Below, piece by piece: positions 18,907 to 26,282 of a stretch of DNA of 64,000 bases (its first letter is position 1; every line of letters begins with the position of its first letter). The notes below the pieces were generated by a model that worked only from the letters and a program-made list of their open reading frames with translations, was not told the DNA's origin and did not search any database. Origin of the DNA: Streptomyces sp. TN58. GTDB taxonomy: Bacteria > Actinomycetota > Actinomycetes > Streptomycetales > Streptomycetaceae. The stretch is taken from NCBI RefSeq assembly GCF_001941845.1, contig NZ_CP018870.1, forward strand, positions 4,160,001 to 4,224,000. Direction: 5' to 3'. The position numbers and the translations under genes are program-made.

Positions 18907-20481
18907 ATGACGGACCGGGACGCACGGCTGGCGGCGGCGGTACGGGCGGGGGACCTCGCGGAGGTCCACGGTGTGCTGTGGGCGGGGGCGGACCCCGGCA
19001 CGGCGGGGGAGGACGGTCTGCCCGTGCTGGGTACGGCGGTGACCGCACCCGGCCCGGGGATGGCCGAGGCGCTGCTCGGGGCCGGAGCCCCGCCGGACGC
19101 GACGGACGCGCAGGGCCTGCCCGTGCTGTACGCGGCCGTGGCCGCCGGGAACGTGGAAGTCGTCCGAGCCCTGCTGCGGGCCGGAGCCGCCCCGGACCCG
19201 GCGGACGGGAGCGGGCTCCCGGTGCTGTGCACGGCCGTCGCGGAGTTCGAGCACCGGATCGTCGAAGCCCTCGTGGAGGCCGGCGCCGACCCTGACCGGG
19301 TGCTCCCTGACGGCACGACCCCGCTGCTGCGGGCCGTCGAGGGCGGCTCCCCGGCCACGGTCACGGCGCTGCTGTGGGGGCAGTCTCTCCCGGCGACGGA
19401 ACTGCCCCTGGCGCAGCCGGTGCGCGAGCGGCTGCTCGCCGCGGCCCGCCACTGGTACGAGACGGGCGCGGAGGCGGAACTGCGCCGCCGCACCGGCGCC
19501 ACCGGCCCGGCGAAGACCTCGACCGTCGACGACGACTGGCACGAGGTCGAGCAGATCACGCTCGGCGGGCGGACCGTCCGCGCCGGACACGGCGCCGTCC
19601 TGACCACCCTGGAGGCGGCCTTCGGCGTCCCGACCCCGCTGACGGAACTGGTGGCCCGCGCCATCCGGCACCCGGACCCCCGCCATGTGGACTGGGCCGA
19701 GTCCAGCACCCTGCTGGGCAGACGCTCCGACGAAGAAGTCCGGGAACTGGTGACGTCCCTGCGGCACCATCCGTCCTCCGACCATCGGCGCTTCGCCGCC
19801 GACGTGCTGGCGTCCCGCCAGTACTTCCTGAACGGCACGGCCTACCCGCACCACGAGGACGACCGCGACTTCCTCGCCGCCTGGGCGGAGACGGAGACGG
19901 AAGCCGTGGTCCTCGCCGAGGTGCTCCGGGCCCTCACCGAGCACGCCGAGGAACACCCCCGACTGGAGGCCATCGGCCTCCGGCACGCCGGCCACCCCGA
20001 TCCGCGGGTGCGCCGGACGGTGTCCGACTGCCTCTGGTGGCCCGACCGGCACCTGACGGTCGAGGCCGCTGCTGCGCTACGGGCCCTGACACACGATGCG
20101 GATGCCGAGGTGCGCTTCCAAGCCGCGCTGATCCTGGTCGGGGACGAACGCCAAGACCCGGACGGACCCCGGGCTGTCGTACGGGACCTGGTCCGCGACC
20201 CGCACAGCCCGATGCGCGGCGGAGCCGCCGAGGCCCTGGCCGACTCCGACGACGACACGGCCGACGCCACGGAGCTGCTGCTGTCTCTCCTGGACACCGA
20301 CGACCGCATCCTGCGCCTGGTCGGAGCCTACGGCCTGGCCCGGCGGGACGACCCTCGCACCCCGGAGGCGTACGCGCGGGTGGAGGAACTCGGCCCGATC
20401 CACCTGCCCGACCACCGGGCGAACGCGCTCGAAGACTGGCTCGGACGCAATGAGGCGTTGCCCCACGGGGGGAACGGATGA
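18907..20481 (+). CDS. ankyrin-repeat/HEAT-repeat protein
   Basis: This 524-residue soluble repeat protein probably mediates protein-protein contacts; no catalytic motif is visible. Residues 1 to about 160 form ankyrin-like repeats with units such as LLRAGAAPDPADGSGLPVL and VEAGADPDRVLPDGTTPLL. The remainder is alpha-helical with HEAT-like repeats (DPRVRRTVSDCLWWPD, HDADAEVRFQAALILVGDE, RILRLVGAYGLARRDDPRTP). The ATG at 18907 is preceded by GGGGGAG; a GTG 15 nt upstream is the alternative. It lies between hemD and hemB, where S. coelicolor has no such gene to my knowledge, and is followed by a decayed copy of itself. Confidence 0.75.
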   Translation: MTDRDARLAAAVRAGDLAEVHGVLWAGADPGTAGEDGLPVLGTAVTAPGPGMAEALLGAGAPPDATDAQGLPVLYAAVAAGNVEVVRALLRAGAAPDPADGSGLPVLCTAVAEFEHRIVEALVEAGADPDRVLPDGTTPLLRAVEGGSPATVTALLWGQSLPATELPLAQPVRERLLAAARHWYETGAEAELRRRTGATGPAKTSTVDDDWHEVEQITLGGRTVRAGHGAVLTTLEAAFGVPTPLTELVARAIRHPDPRHVDWAESSTLLGRRSDEEVRELVTSLRHHPSSDHRRFAADVLASRQYFLNGTAYPHHEDDRDFLAAWAETETEAVVLAEVLRALTEHAEEHPRLEAIGLRHAGHPDPRVRRTVSDCLWWPDRHLTVEAAAALRALTHDADAEVRFQAALILVGDERQDPDGPRAVVRDLVRDPHSPMRGGAAEALADSDDDTADATELLLSLLDTDDRILRLVGAYGLARRDDPRTPEAYARVEELGPIHLPDHRANALEDWLGRNEALPHGGNG

Positions 20482-20836
20482 CGGAGGGGGACGCCGCATT
20501 GCGGCGGCGGTGTTCGCGTACGGGGTCGCCGGGGCACTGGTCGCGGCAGGCGCCGACCCGGACCAGCGACTGCCGGACGGCACGACCCCGCTCCTGCGGG
20601 CGATCGAGGCGTCCGAGGCTGCTTGCGCCACCGCTCGGGGCGCGGACCGCGCGCCGGAGATCACCGAGGCCCAGGACGTCCGGCTCAGCGCCGCCTACGG
20701 CCTGGCCCTGCGCGACGACCCGCGCACGGTGGAGGCGTACGCGCGCGTGGGCCGCCTGGACCGCCCGGAGTGCGAGCACGACCCCCGGGCGGACGGCCTG
20801 TGGCGCTGGAAGCTCAGGAACGAACCCAGCCCGTGA
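20478..20836 (+). pseudogene. decayed tandem copy of the ankyrin/HEAT gene (frameshift and internal deletion)
   Basis: The ATGACGGAGGGGGACGC start copies the ATGACGGACCGGGACGC start of the preceding gene. After about 16 nt a one-base loss moves the reading frame. The remaining frame reads LVAAGADPDQRLPDGTTPLL, matching the third ankyrin unit of the neighbour. It then jumps to AYGLALRDDPRTVEAYARV, which matches the neighbour's C-terminal HEAT unit (AYGLARRDDPRTPEAYARV). About 1.1 kb of the middle is missing. Its ATG overlaps the stop of the intact gene. I conclude it is a tandem duplicate reduced to its ends. Confidence 0.75.
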
Positions 20837-21062
20837 GCCCGGCCCAGGCGGCGGGGGCGAGGGTGAGGACGGGCCCGTCGGTGACCTTGGAATCCCGGAC
20901 GTGGACCTGCTCGGCGGCGCAGGTGCAGGCGGCGACCTCGACGCAGGCCCCGCCCTCGTCACCGCTGTAGGAGGACTTCCGCCAGGCGAAGGCGGCCTCC
21001 AGGCAGGCCCCGCCCTCGTCGCTGCTGTAGCTGGACTTGAACCACTTCAGTGGGGTGCTCAT
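20814..21062 (-). CDS. DUF397 protein (double-domain), partner of the XRE regulator
   Basis: This 82-residue protein consists of two DUF397 units. The first is WFKSSYSSDEGGACLEAA and the second WRKSSYSGDEGGACVEVA, followed by VHVRDSKVTDGPVLTLAPAAW. DUF397 proteins are encoded next to XRE-DUF5753 regulators throughout Streptomyces (WhiJ/AbaA-type loci, Scr1/Scr2) and have been proposed to act as a toxin-like or modulating partner. Its ATG overlaps the regulator's stop by 4 nt. The 3' end runs into the decayed ankyrin copy on the other strand. Confidence 0.88.
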   Translation of the reverse strand: MSTPLKWFKSSYSSDEGGACLEAAFAWRKSSYSGDEGGACVEVAACTCAAEQVHVRDSKVTDGPVLTLAPAAWAGLTGWVRS

Positions 21063-21883
21063 GCCTCTCCTAGCAACCGGTCCAACAGGTCCTTCGTCTC
21101 GGCGAAGTTGAGGGCCTGTGACCGCAGCATCGCATACTTCTGGGAGAGGATGCTGACCTCGTTCGGGTCCCTGACGAGGAAGCTCCCGCGCTGGGTTTCC
21201 GAGTAGGCGAGGTGCTGGAACTCAGGTGTCTCCAGCACGATGAAGGGGCCTGCGAGGCCTGCGTGGGCGGTGAGCCCGAGGGGCAGCACCTGGAGGGAGA
21301 GGGCCGGGCGGTCGGCGCAGGCGCGCAGGTGCCGGAGCTGCTCCCGGTGGACCTCGTCCCCGCCGATCCGGTCCCGCAGGGCCGCCTCCCAGACCACGAA
21401 ACTCAGGGTGGGCGGGACGGCGCGGCGCAGGATCTCCTGGCGCTTCATCCGGTGCGCGGTCTGCAGCTCTATCTTCTCCTCCCCGACGAAGGGGACGCGG
21501 CAGCCGAGGACGGCGCGGGCGTAGGCCTCGGTCTGGAGCAGCCCCGGAACGGTCAGGGTGTCGAACCACGACAGCGCCAGGGCCTCCGCCTCCCGCGCCA
21601 TGTACTCCTCCGCCCAGGCCGGGACCATGTCCACCTCGGGGAGGCGGTTGGCCGCGACCGCCAGGAGGCCGGGCAGGGCGAGGGCGCGGTCCATCTTCTC
21701 GGCGACGTTGGGCATCAAGGTGCGCCTGCCCTGCTCGATGGAGGCGATGGTCTCGACGTCCATGTGCAGCGCCTCCGCGAAGGCGCGTTGGGTCAGTCCT
21801 CTGGCGATGCGTGCGGAGGCGACCTGAGCGCCGACCATCTTCATCGCCGTCTCGTTGGGCCGTGGCCTCTTGCGTGGTGGCAT
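21059..21883 (-). CDS. XRE-family regulator with DUF5753 (WhiJ/Scr1-like)
   Basis: This 274-residue DNA-binding protein has an N-terminal Cro/CI-type HTH (VASARIARGLTQRAFAEALH, then VETIASIEQGRRTLMPNVAE, about 18-75). The C-terminal DUF5753 domain begins near SWFDTLTVPGLLQTEAYARA and includes RRAVPPTLSFVVWEAALR. Such proteins form three-part cassettes with DUF397 and an anti-sigma-like HATPase, the arrangement at whiJ and abaA in S. coelicolor, where they affect development and antibiotic production. All three parts are here. The HATPase gene is divergent and a perfect 9-bp palindrome lies between. A second cassette occurs at 35.8-37.0 kb. Confidence 0.92.
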   Translation of the reverse strand: MPPRKRPRPNETAMKMVGAQVASARIARGLTQRAFAEALHMDVETIASIEQGRRTLMPNVAEKMDRALALPGLLAVAANRLPEVDMVPAWAEEYMAREAEALALSWFDTLTVPGLLQTEAYARAVLGCRVPFVGEEKIELQTAHRMKRQEILRRAVPPTLSFVVWEAALRDRIGGDEVHREQLRHLRACADRPALSLQVLPLGLTAHAGLAGPFIVLETPEFQHLAYSETQRGSFLVRDPNEVSILSQKYAMLRSQALNFAETKDLLDRLLGEA

Positions 21884-21927
21884 GTCCCTTGAACTCCCCG
21901 CCGTTGTGCGAGAGATACCCGTGCCGA

Positions 21928-21951
21928 CTCGTACTCATCAAGGAGTACGAG
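21928..21951. promoter_or_regulatory. perfect palindrome in the divergent XRE-HATPase promoter region
   Basis: CTCGTACTC and GAGTACGAG form perfect 9-bp arms separated by ATCAAG, between the XRE start (21883) and the HATPase start (21997). The position suits an operator for the XRE regulator. GTACTC/GAGTAC half-sites reappear at the toxin-locus promoters and, as a single left arm, at the second cassette. Confidence 0.7.
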
Positions 21952-21996
21952 TGGCGCGACTCCTCCACGCTAGTCACGCAGGGCGACGATCGGCGG

Positions 21997-22467
21997 GTGA
22001 ATGTGGAAATCCAACCGGCTTTGCTGCGCGAGCGGTTCTATCCCCGCAGCCGCCAGACTGTGCGTCCTGCCAGGGAGTTCGCGGCAGAGACATTGCACGC
22101 GTGGGGTGTCACATGCCGCCACGACGAGGTGTTGCTCTGCGTGAGCGAGCTGGCGACCAACGCCCTGCTGCACGGCGTCCCGCCCGGCCGCGGCTACCGG
22201 CTGCGGATGCTGAGGTTCGAGGGGGTCGTACGGGTCGAGGTGCACGACAGCGGCGGCGGCCGGCCGCGCATCGGGCGCGGGAACCGGAGCGCCGAGGGCG
22301 GTCGCGGGTTGCTGCTGGTGGCGGCGGTCGCGGACCGGTGGGGGACCATGCCGCGCGTGCCGGGCAAGGTGGTGTGGTGCGAGTTCGCCGTCGGGGCGGA
22401 CGGGGAGGTCGGGGAGGGAGGTGAGGGCAGGGCGGTCGGCGCGGGCGGGCCGCCGGACGGGCTCTAG
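21997..22467 (+). CDS. ATP-binding protein, anti-sigma-factor-like HATPase
   Basis: This roughly 156-residue single-domain GHKL ATPase belongs to the SpoIIAB/RsbW-like group abundant in Streptomyces. The N box is VSELATNALLHGVPPGRGYR with the Mg-binding Asn. VRVEVHDSGGGRP supplies the G1 Asp, and GRGLLLVAAVADRWG the G2 box. WCEF near the end is typical. The start is uncertain: GTG at 21997 or 22003 with weak ribosome-binding sequences; the longer frame from 21811 runs into the divergent gene. Together with the XRE and DUF397 genes it makes a WhiJ-type cassette. Confidence 0.82.
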   Translation: MNVEIQPALLRERFYPRSRQTVRPAREFAAETLHAWGVTCRHDEVLLCVSELATNALLHGVPPGRGYRLRMLRFEGVVRVEVHDSGGGRPRIGRGNRSAEGGRGLLLVAAVADRWGTMPRVPGKVVWCEFAVGADGEVGEGGEGRAVGAGGPPDGL

Positions 22468-22509
22468 GCTTGGTGCGACTGCTGTCGAAGCTCGAAGAGG
22501 CGACTGAAG

Positions 22510-23511
22510 ATGAGCGCGTACGGATCCTTCCCCGGTTCGCGGCCCCGCCGGCTGCGCACCACCCCGGCGATGCGGCGGATGGTCGCGGAGTACCGGCTGC
22601 ACCCCTCGGACCTGATCCTCCCGGCCTTCGTGCGCGAGGGCATCAGCGAACCCCTCGCCATCTCGGCGATGCCGGGCGTGGTCCAGCACACCAGGGACAC
22701 GCTGCGGAAGGCGGCCGTGGAGGCGGTCGAGGCGGGCGTCGCGGGGATCATGCTCTTCGGCGTCCCGGCGGACGAGAACAAGGACGCGCTCGGTACGGCG
22801 GGCACCGAGCCGGACGGCATCCTGCAGGTCGCGATCCGCGACGTGAAGGCCGAGGTCGGCGACGACCTGGTGATCATGTCGGACCTGTGCCTCGACGAGT
22901 ACACCGACCACGGCCACTGCGGCGTCCTCGACGACAACGGCCGCGTCGACAACGACGCGACGCTGGAGCGCTACGCCGAGATGGCGCAGGTCCAAGCGGA
23001 CGCGGGCGTCCACGTGGTCGGCCCGAGCGGAATGATGGACGGGCAGGTCGGCGTCATCCGCGACGCCCTCGACGAGACCGGGCACGAGGACGTCTCGATC
23101 CTCGCCTACACGGCGAAGTACTCCTCCGCCTTCTACGGCCCCTTCCGCGAGGCCGTCGCCTCCTCCCTCCAGGGCGACCGCAAGACGTACCAGCAGGACC
23201 CGGCGAACGCCCGCGAGTCCCTGCGGGAGCTGGCCCTCGACCTGGAGGAGGGCGCCGACATGGTGATGGTCAAGCCGGCCGGCCCCTACCTCGACATCCT
23301 CCACCGGGTCGCGGAAGCCGTGGACGTACCGGTGGCGGCGTACCAGATCAGCGGCGAGTTCGCGATGATCGAGGCGGCGGCGGAGAAGGGCTGGATCGAG
23401 CGCGACCGCGCCATCCTGGAGACCCTGCTCGGCATCAAGCGCGCGGGCGCGGACACGATCCTCACCTACTGGGCGACCGAGGTCGCGGGCTGGCTGCGCG
23501 AGACCCGCTGA
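22510..23511 (+). CDS. hemB: porphobilinogen synthase HemB
   Basis: HemB condenses two 5-aminolevulinates into porphobilinogen. The 333-residue protein has the active-site segments [14 protein letters not shown] (metal-site variant), [15 protein letters not shown] and [17 protein letters not shown] with the first Schiff-base Lys. [13 protein letters not shown] has the second Lys and [14 protein letters not shown] follows. The metal region carries Asp/His residues rather than the three Cys of zinc enzymes, suggesting a Mg-type enzyme. It has its own 5' region and is cut off from rex-hemACD by the accessory block. Confidence 0.97.
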   Translation: MSAYGSFPGSRPRRLRTTPAMRRMVAEYRLHPSDLILPAFVREGISEPLAISAMPGVVQHTRDTLRKAAVEAVEAGVAGIMLFGVPADENKDALGTAGTEPDGILQVAIRDVKAEVGDDLVIMSDLCLDEYTDHGHCGVLDDNGRVDNDATLERYAEMAQVQADAGVHVVGPSGMMDGQVGVIRDALDETGHEDVSILAYTAKYSSAFYGPFREAVASSLQGDRKTYQQDPANARESLRELALDLEEGADMVMVKPAGPYLDILHRVAEAVDVPVAAYQISGEFAMIEAAAEKGWIERDRAILETLLGIKRAGADTILTYWATEVAGWLRETR

Positions 23512-23524
23512 CGCTCCCTTCGCC

Positions 23525-23896
23525 CTACGGCCAGTCGACGAGGCCGTGGAAGACGGCGAAGTCGAGGACGACGGCGGCCGGGGCGGCCACGGCCAGACAC
23601 ACCCTGGCGGCGGCATTGCCCCGCCGCCAGGGCAGCGCCCACGCGGAGAGCAGCACGACCAGGACCACCACCAGGCCGAACCCGAACACGGGGAAGGCGA
23701 GGTTGTAGGAGGCGTCGAACCGGTCACTCACCTCGTCCCCGCAGGAGTCGCAGGCCATCGGAGCCAGCCCGACGAAGAAGAACGCGACGGCCGCCATCGG
23801 CAGCGTCAGCAGGGTGGAGACGAGCGGCGCGACGAACGCGCGCGGGTGCCGGTGTCCGGGGTCGGGGTCATGGCTCCAGTGAACTCGGCGACGCAC
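23525..23896 (-). CDS. small integral membrane protein of unknown function
   Basis: This roughly 123-residue protein has three hydrophobic segments: VAPLVSTLLTLPMAAVAFFF, VFGFGLVVVLVVLLSAWAL and VCLAVAAPAAVVLDFAVFHG. A short loop between the first two contains the paired cysteines of MACDSCGDE. Similar proteins are common in Streptomyces without assigned function. The start is uncertain: the GTG at 23896 (VRRRVHWSHDP) lacks a clear ribosome-binding site and lies inside the palindromic promoter element of the divergent gene. It is convergent with hemB, 13 nt away. Confidence 0.6.
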   Translation of the reverse strand: MRRRVHWSHDPDPGHRHPRAFVAPLVSTLLTLPMAAVAFFFVGLAPMACDSCGDEVSDRFDASYNLAFPVFGFGLVVVLVVLLSAWALPWRRGNAAARVCLAVAAPAAVVLDFAVFHGLVDWP

Positions 23897-23960
23897 GCCT
23901 GAACATGAGTGCCCGTACTCAGGCGCGCGGCTGCGCGGTCTGTGAACCTCATAGGCATAC
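23896..23960 (+). promoter_or_regulatory. shared promoter element, copy A (upstream of the first immunity gene)
   Basis: A 14-bp palindrome GAGTGC-CC-GTACTC (23907-23920) lies within the longer dyad CGCCTGA...TCAGGCG. Exactly 27 nt separate the start of ACTCAGGCG from the start of GAACCTC, followed by TAGGCA as a candidate -10. The same parts at the same 27-nt spacing occur upstream of the WXG100 gene (copy B, 25465-25530). The ATG lies about 40 nt beyond TAGGCA in both. Confidence 0.65.
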
Positions 23961-23996
23961 GTGCGCACTTGGCACGTCGATACCGAGAGGTTCTGT

Positions 23997-24602
23997 ATGC
24001 AGGCTGAGCACCTGTCCGCCGTCGACCAGGTGTCCTGGGAAGCCACTATCCGGCACCTGTACGAGGACGCGTTCACGTTCAGTGCGACCGGCCCGCGCGC
24101 GCACGAGGACTGGCGGGCCGACGTGCTCGCCGTCATGGCGCGCGCCGTCCCCGACCCGCGTGGCTGGGCGGGGCTCGATGACACAGCGAACGAGCGCTCT
24201 CAGGAACACCCGGACTTCCCGTTCTGCCGGCCGGCCGTCAGGGACGATCCGTCCCGCCCGCTCACCCCGGCCGACATCGGGGAACGGTTGCACGAGATCA
24301 ACCGTGCGAGTGCCGAAAACCTCCTGTTGGCGCTCACCGACGGCGGCTGCACCCTGCGGAACCTCGAACGGTTCACCGAGAGCTTTGACGAGCTGCAGGA
24401 CATGGCCCGCACCATCCTCGCCCGCTACGGGGACACGTGCACGTGCTACACCAACGTAACGGTCGGCGCGCGCAAGGACGACACGCTGGACTTTGGGGCG
24501 TCCCACTGGGGCTACACCCCGATGACCTTCTACTGGGAGGACGCCGGCCTGGTCGTCGTCTCCGACACAGAGGTCGGGTTGTTCTGGACCTTCGCCTGCT
24601 GA
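23997..24602 (+). CDS. candidate immunity protein, paralogue 1
   Basis: This 201-residue soluble protein has no recognised family. It is highly similar along its whole length to the gene directly behind the toxin (28098-28688): both share WAGLDDTAN, RSQEHPDFPFCRP and RASAENLLLALTD. It is more distantly related to its downstream neighbour. By analogy with polymorphic-toxin loci I infer that it is a spare or divergent immunity protein. The ATG at 23997 has GAGAGG 6 nt upstream; an in-frame ATG-like start 12 codons earlier falls in the promoter element. The C-terminus ends EVGLFWTFAC, a motif shared by all three paralogues. Confidence 0.68.
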   Translation: MQAEHLSAVDQVSWEATIRHLYEDAFTFSATGPRAHEDWRADVLAVMARAVPDPRGWAGLDDTANERSQEHPDFPFCRPAVRDDPSRPLTPADIGERLHEINRASAENLLLALTDGGCTLRNLERFTESFDELQDMARTILARYGDTCTCYTNVTVGARKDDTLDFGASHWGYTPMTFYWEDAGLVVVSDTEVGLFWTFAC

Positions 24603-24619
24603 GCCGAAAGGAGAAATCC

Positions 24620-25195
24620 ATGCAGACACGATCCACCGATGCCGCCACCTGGGAAGCAGCGCTGATACGGCTCCTGGAGGAGGTCTACACCTTCGCTTGG
24701 AGCGGGCCTCGGTTGCACGAGGACTGGGCCGAGGACGTCTGCGCCGTCATGGAGCGGTCGGTCGCCGACCCACGGGGGTGGGCCGTCCTGGAAACGCACA
24801 CGCACAAGGTGGGACGGGAGAGCGGCTATCCCTCTTATCCATTCCATGCGCTGACTGTCGAGGAATTGCGGGCCGGGCTCCGGCCGATCACGGCCGGCGC
24901 CGCCGTCGAGCTGCTCGCCTCGCTTGCGCAGGAATGGTTCTTCGAGAGCAACCCGGTCCGGTTGAGGGAAGACCGGGACATGGTGCTCTCGGACGCCCGG
25001 ACCCTGCTGGACCGCTTCGGCCCGGACGCGGCGTTCTGGACGTCTTCAGATCTGGCCCGTACCTGCGACGCGCCCGACTTCCTGGCACGGGAGCTCGAAG
25101 GCGGCCACATTTTCACCGACTACATGATGGATCTCGGCCTGGTCGCGGTGTCCGCGGACGAGGTCGGCGTCTTCTGGTCGTTCAACGCGCTGTGA
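24620..25195 (+). CDS. candidate immunity protein, paralogue 2
   Basis: This 191-residue soluble protein is a diverged relative of paralogues 1 and 3. It shares ATWEAALIRLLEEVYTFAWS with their opening, HEDWAEDVCAVMERSVADPR and the C-terminal EVGVFWSFNAL. Its middle differs. It follows paralogue 1 by 17 nt with AAAGGAGA before the ATG, so they form one transcript. A fragment with the same C-terminal DNA survives at 28690-28719, so this paralogue type once stood there too. Its function as an immunity protein is inferred from context. Confidence 0.65.
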   Translation: MQTRSTDAATWEAALIRLLEEVYTFAWSGPRLHEDWAEDVCAVMERSVADPRGWAVLETHTHKVGRESGYPSYPFHALTVEELRAGLRPITAGAAVELLASLAQEWFFESNPVRLREDRDMVLSDARTLLDRFGPDAAFWTSSDLARTCDAPDFLARELEGGHIFTDYMMDLGLVAVSADEVGVFWSFNAL

Positions 25196-25216
25196 GCGTG
25201 GGGCGGTGAATCGGCC

Positions 25217-25242
25217 GCTACGCGCTCCTCGACGACCGCGTC
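25217..25242 (+). repeat. solitary copy of the GCTACGCGCTCCTCG dispersed repeat unit
   Basis: The 26 nt here match 33260-33285 at 25 of 26 positions. The same unit forms the tandem 64-bp repeats flanking the dioxygenase genes. It lies in the 368-nt gene-free gap (25196-25563) between the immunity paralogues and the WXG100 gene. The rest of that gap holds only the promoter element. Confidence 0.6.
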
Positions 25243-25464
25243 TGCCTCTCATCTGAGCTGACAGGGGCAGACCGGGCGGGCGGAAGGCTGATTCATCGGC
25301 CGGTTCGGAAGGCGCGGGCGAGCCGGCCGGAAGCCTGAGTAGCACGGCTTCCCGTGAGACCGGGTCGGCCACACCCAGATCCCCGGCTTGCAGCAAGAAC
25401 CCTTCGAGCGTCGACGTGTCAAGTACGCATGTGGGCCTGTGAGGTTCACGCCGTCTCTGGCCGA

Positions 25465-25530
25465 CACGCCTGAGTACGCGCACTCAGGCGTGCAGTTCGA
25501 CAATATGCGAACCTCTAGGCAGTACGTACG
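25465..25530 (+). promoter_or_regulatory. shared promoter element, copy B (upstream of the WXG100-toxin operon)
   Basis: CACGCCTGAGT and ACTCAGGCGTG form perfect 11-bp arms around ACGCGC (25465-25492), with the core GAGTAC-GC-GCACTC. GAACCTC starts 27 nt after ACTCAGGCG begins, and TAGGCA follows as a candidate -10, as in copy A at 23896-23960. The WXG100 ATG is about 43 nt beyond. The perfect dyad just upstream of the promoter core suggests an activator or repressor site. Confidence 0.7.
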
Positions 25531-25563
25531 AATTCGGCACGGCAGTGCCGGCGAGGGGTGGAC

Positions 25564-25953
25564 ATGCAGGACAGCGATCTGAGGGTTTCGGAGGACGGCC
25601 TCACCCGGCTCGCTGACGACCTGGACAAGATGCAAGGCCATCTGGAACGGCAGATCCGCGACATGGACCGGGTGGTCGACAGCATCGCGGCCGGCTGGCA
25701 GGGTCCCACGGCTACGGCCTACCGCTCCTTGCATCGGGGGGCGGCAGAGGACGCCGTGCGGATCCGGCAGGTGCTCGCCCTCCTCGAAGAGGCCACCCGG
25801 GCCGCTCGTGACGGCTTCACAGCCCAGGAACTGGAGATCCTGGCCGCGTTCAAGCAAGTGCAGAGCCAGGAGGACGTGGCGGCGTCCGCCGAGGAATTGA
25901 CCGTGCCCGACCAGGCTCCAGCGGCTCCGCAGAGCCGTCTGCAGGACATCTGA
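25564..25953 (+). CDS. WXG100-family small helical protein
   Basis: This 129-residue protein is of the ESAT-6/WXG100 type, used as a secreted partner by type VII (ESX) secretion systems. The helix-turn-helix hairpin is centred on IAAGWQGPTATAYRSL, whose WQG is the WxG motif. Flanking segments are helical and amphipathic, and the C-terminal 30 residues are Gln/Ala/Glu-rich. The ATG at 25564 has GAGGGG about 5 nt upstream. It is the first gene of the toxin operon, followed 23 nt later by a second WXG100 protein. No EccC or EspG-like machinery gene lies in the window. Confidence 0.82.
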   Translation: MQDSDLRVSEDGLTRLADDLDKMQGHLERQIRDMDRVVDSIAAGWQGPTATAYRSLHRGAAEDAVRIRQVLALLEEATRAARDGFTAQELEILAAFKQVQSQEDVAASAEELTVPDQAPAAPQSRLQDI

Positions 25954-25976
25954 GAGCAGCGAGGAACAGCACCACC

Positions 25977-26282
25977 ATGTCGGACGACGACCGTATAACC
26001 GTCGATTTCGCCACCCTGCAGCGCCTTTCCGGCGACCTGGAGGAGATCCTCAAGAACCTCAACGAGAAGCTCGACCTGCTCTATGAGCGCACCAAGAAGG
26101 CCGTTCTGAGCTGGGACGGTGAAGCCCGGCAGGCCTTCATCGACGAGCTCGACAAATGGGATCGCTCGGCCCAGGACCTCAAGGCCGCGCAGGCCTGGCT
26201 CCACGAGGTCGTGGTCAAGGGACACCTCAACTACGCGGCGGCGAACAAATCCGTGCTCCAGGGCTGGGGAGGCGGTGCCTGA
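25977..26282 (+). CDS. WXG100-family small helical protein
   Basis: This 101-residue helical-hairpin protein has the WxG motif in AVLSWDGEARQAFIDEL, preceded by a long amphipathic helix (LQRLSGDLEEILKNLNEKL). The pair of small WXG proteins ahead of a large toxin is the usual layout of type VII-exported polymorphic toxins. They are thought to pair with the toxin's N-terminal helical domain for export. Its TGA overlaps the ATG of the toxin gene by one base, so the two are translationally coupled. Confidence 0.85.
   Translation: MSDDDRITVDFATLQRLSGDLEEILKNLNEKLDLLYERTKKAVLSWDGEARQAFIDELDKWDRSAQDLKAAQAWLHEVVVKGHLNYAAANKSVLQGWGGGA

Noticed and set aside
25046..25857. Minus-strand frames of 145 and 202 codons across the toxin-locus promoter
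   Set aside because: They run antisense to the immunity and WXG100 genes and through the palindrome, without start signals or family features.
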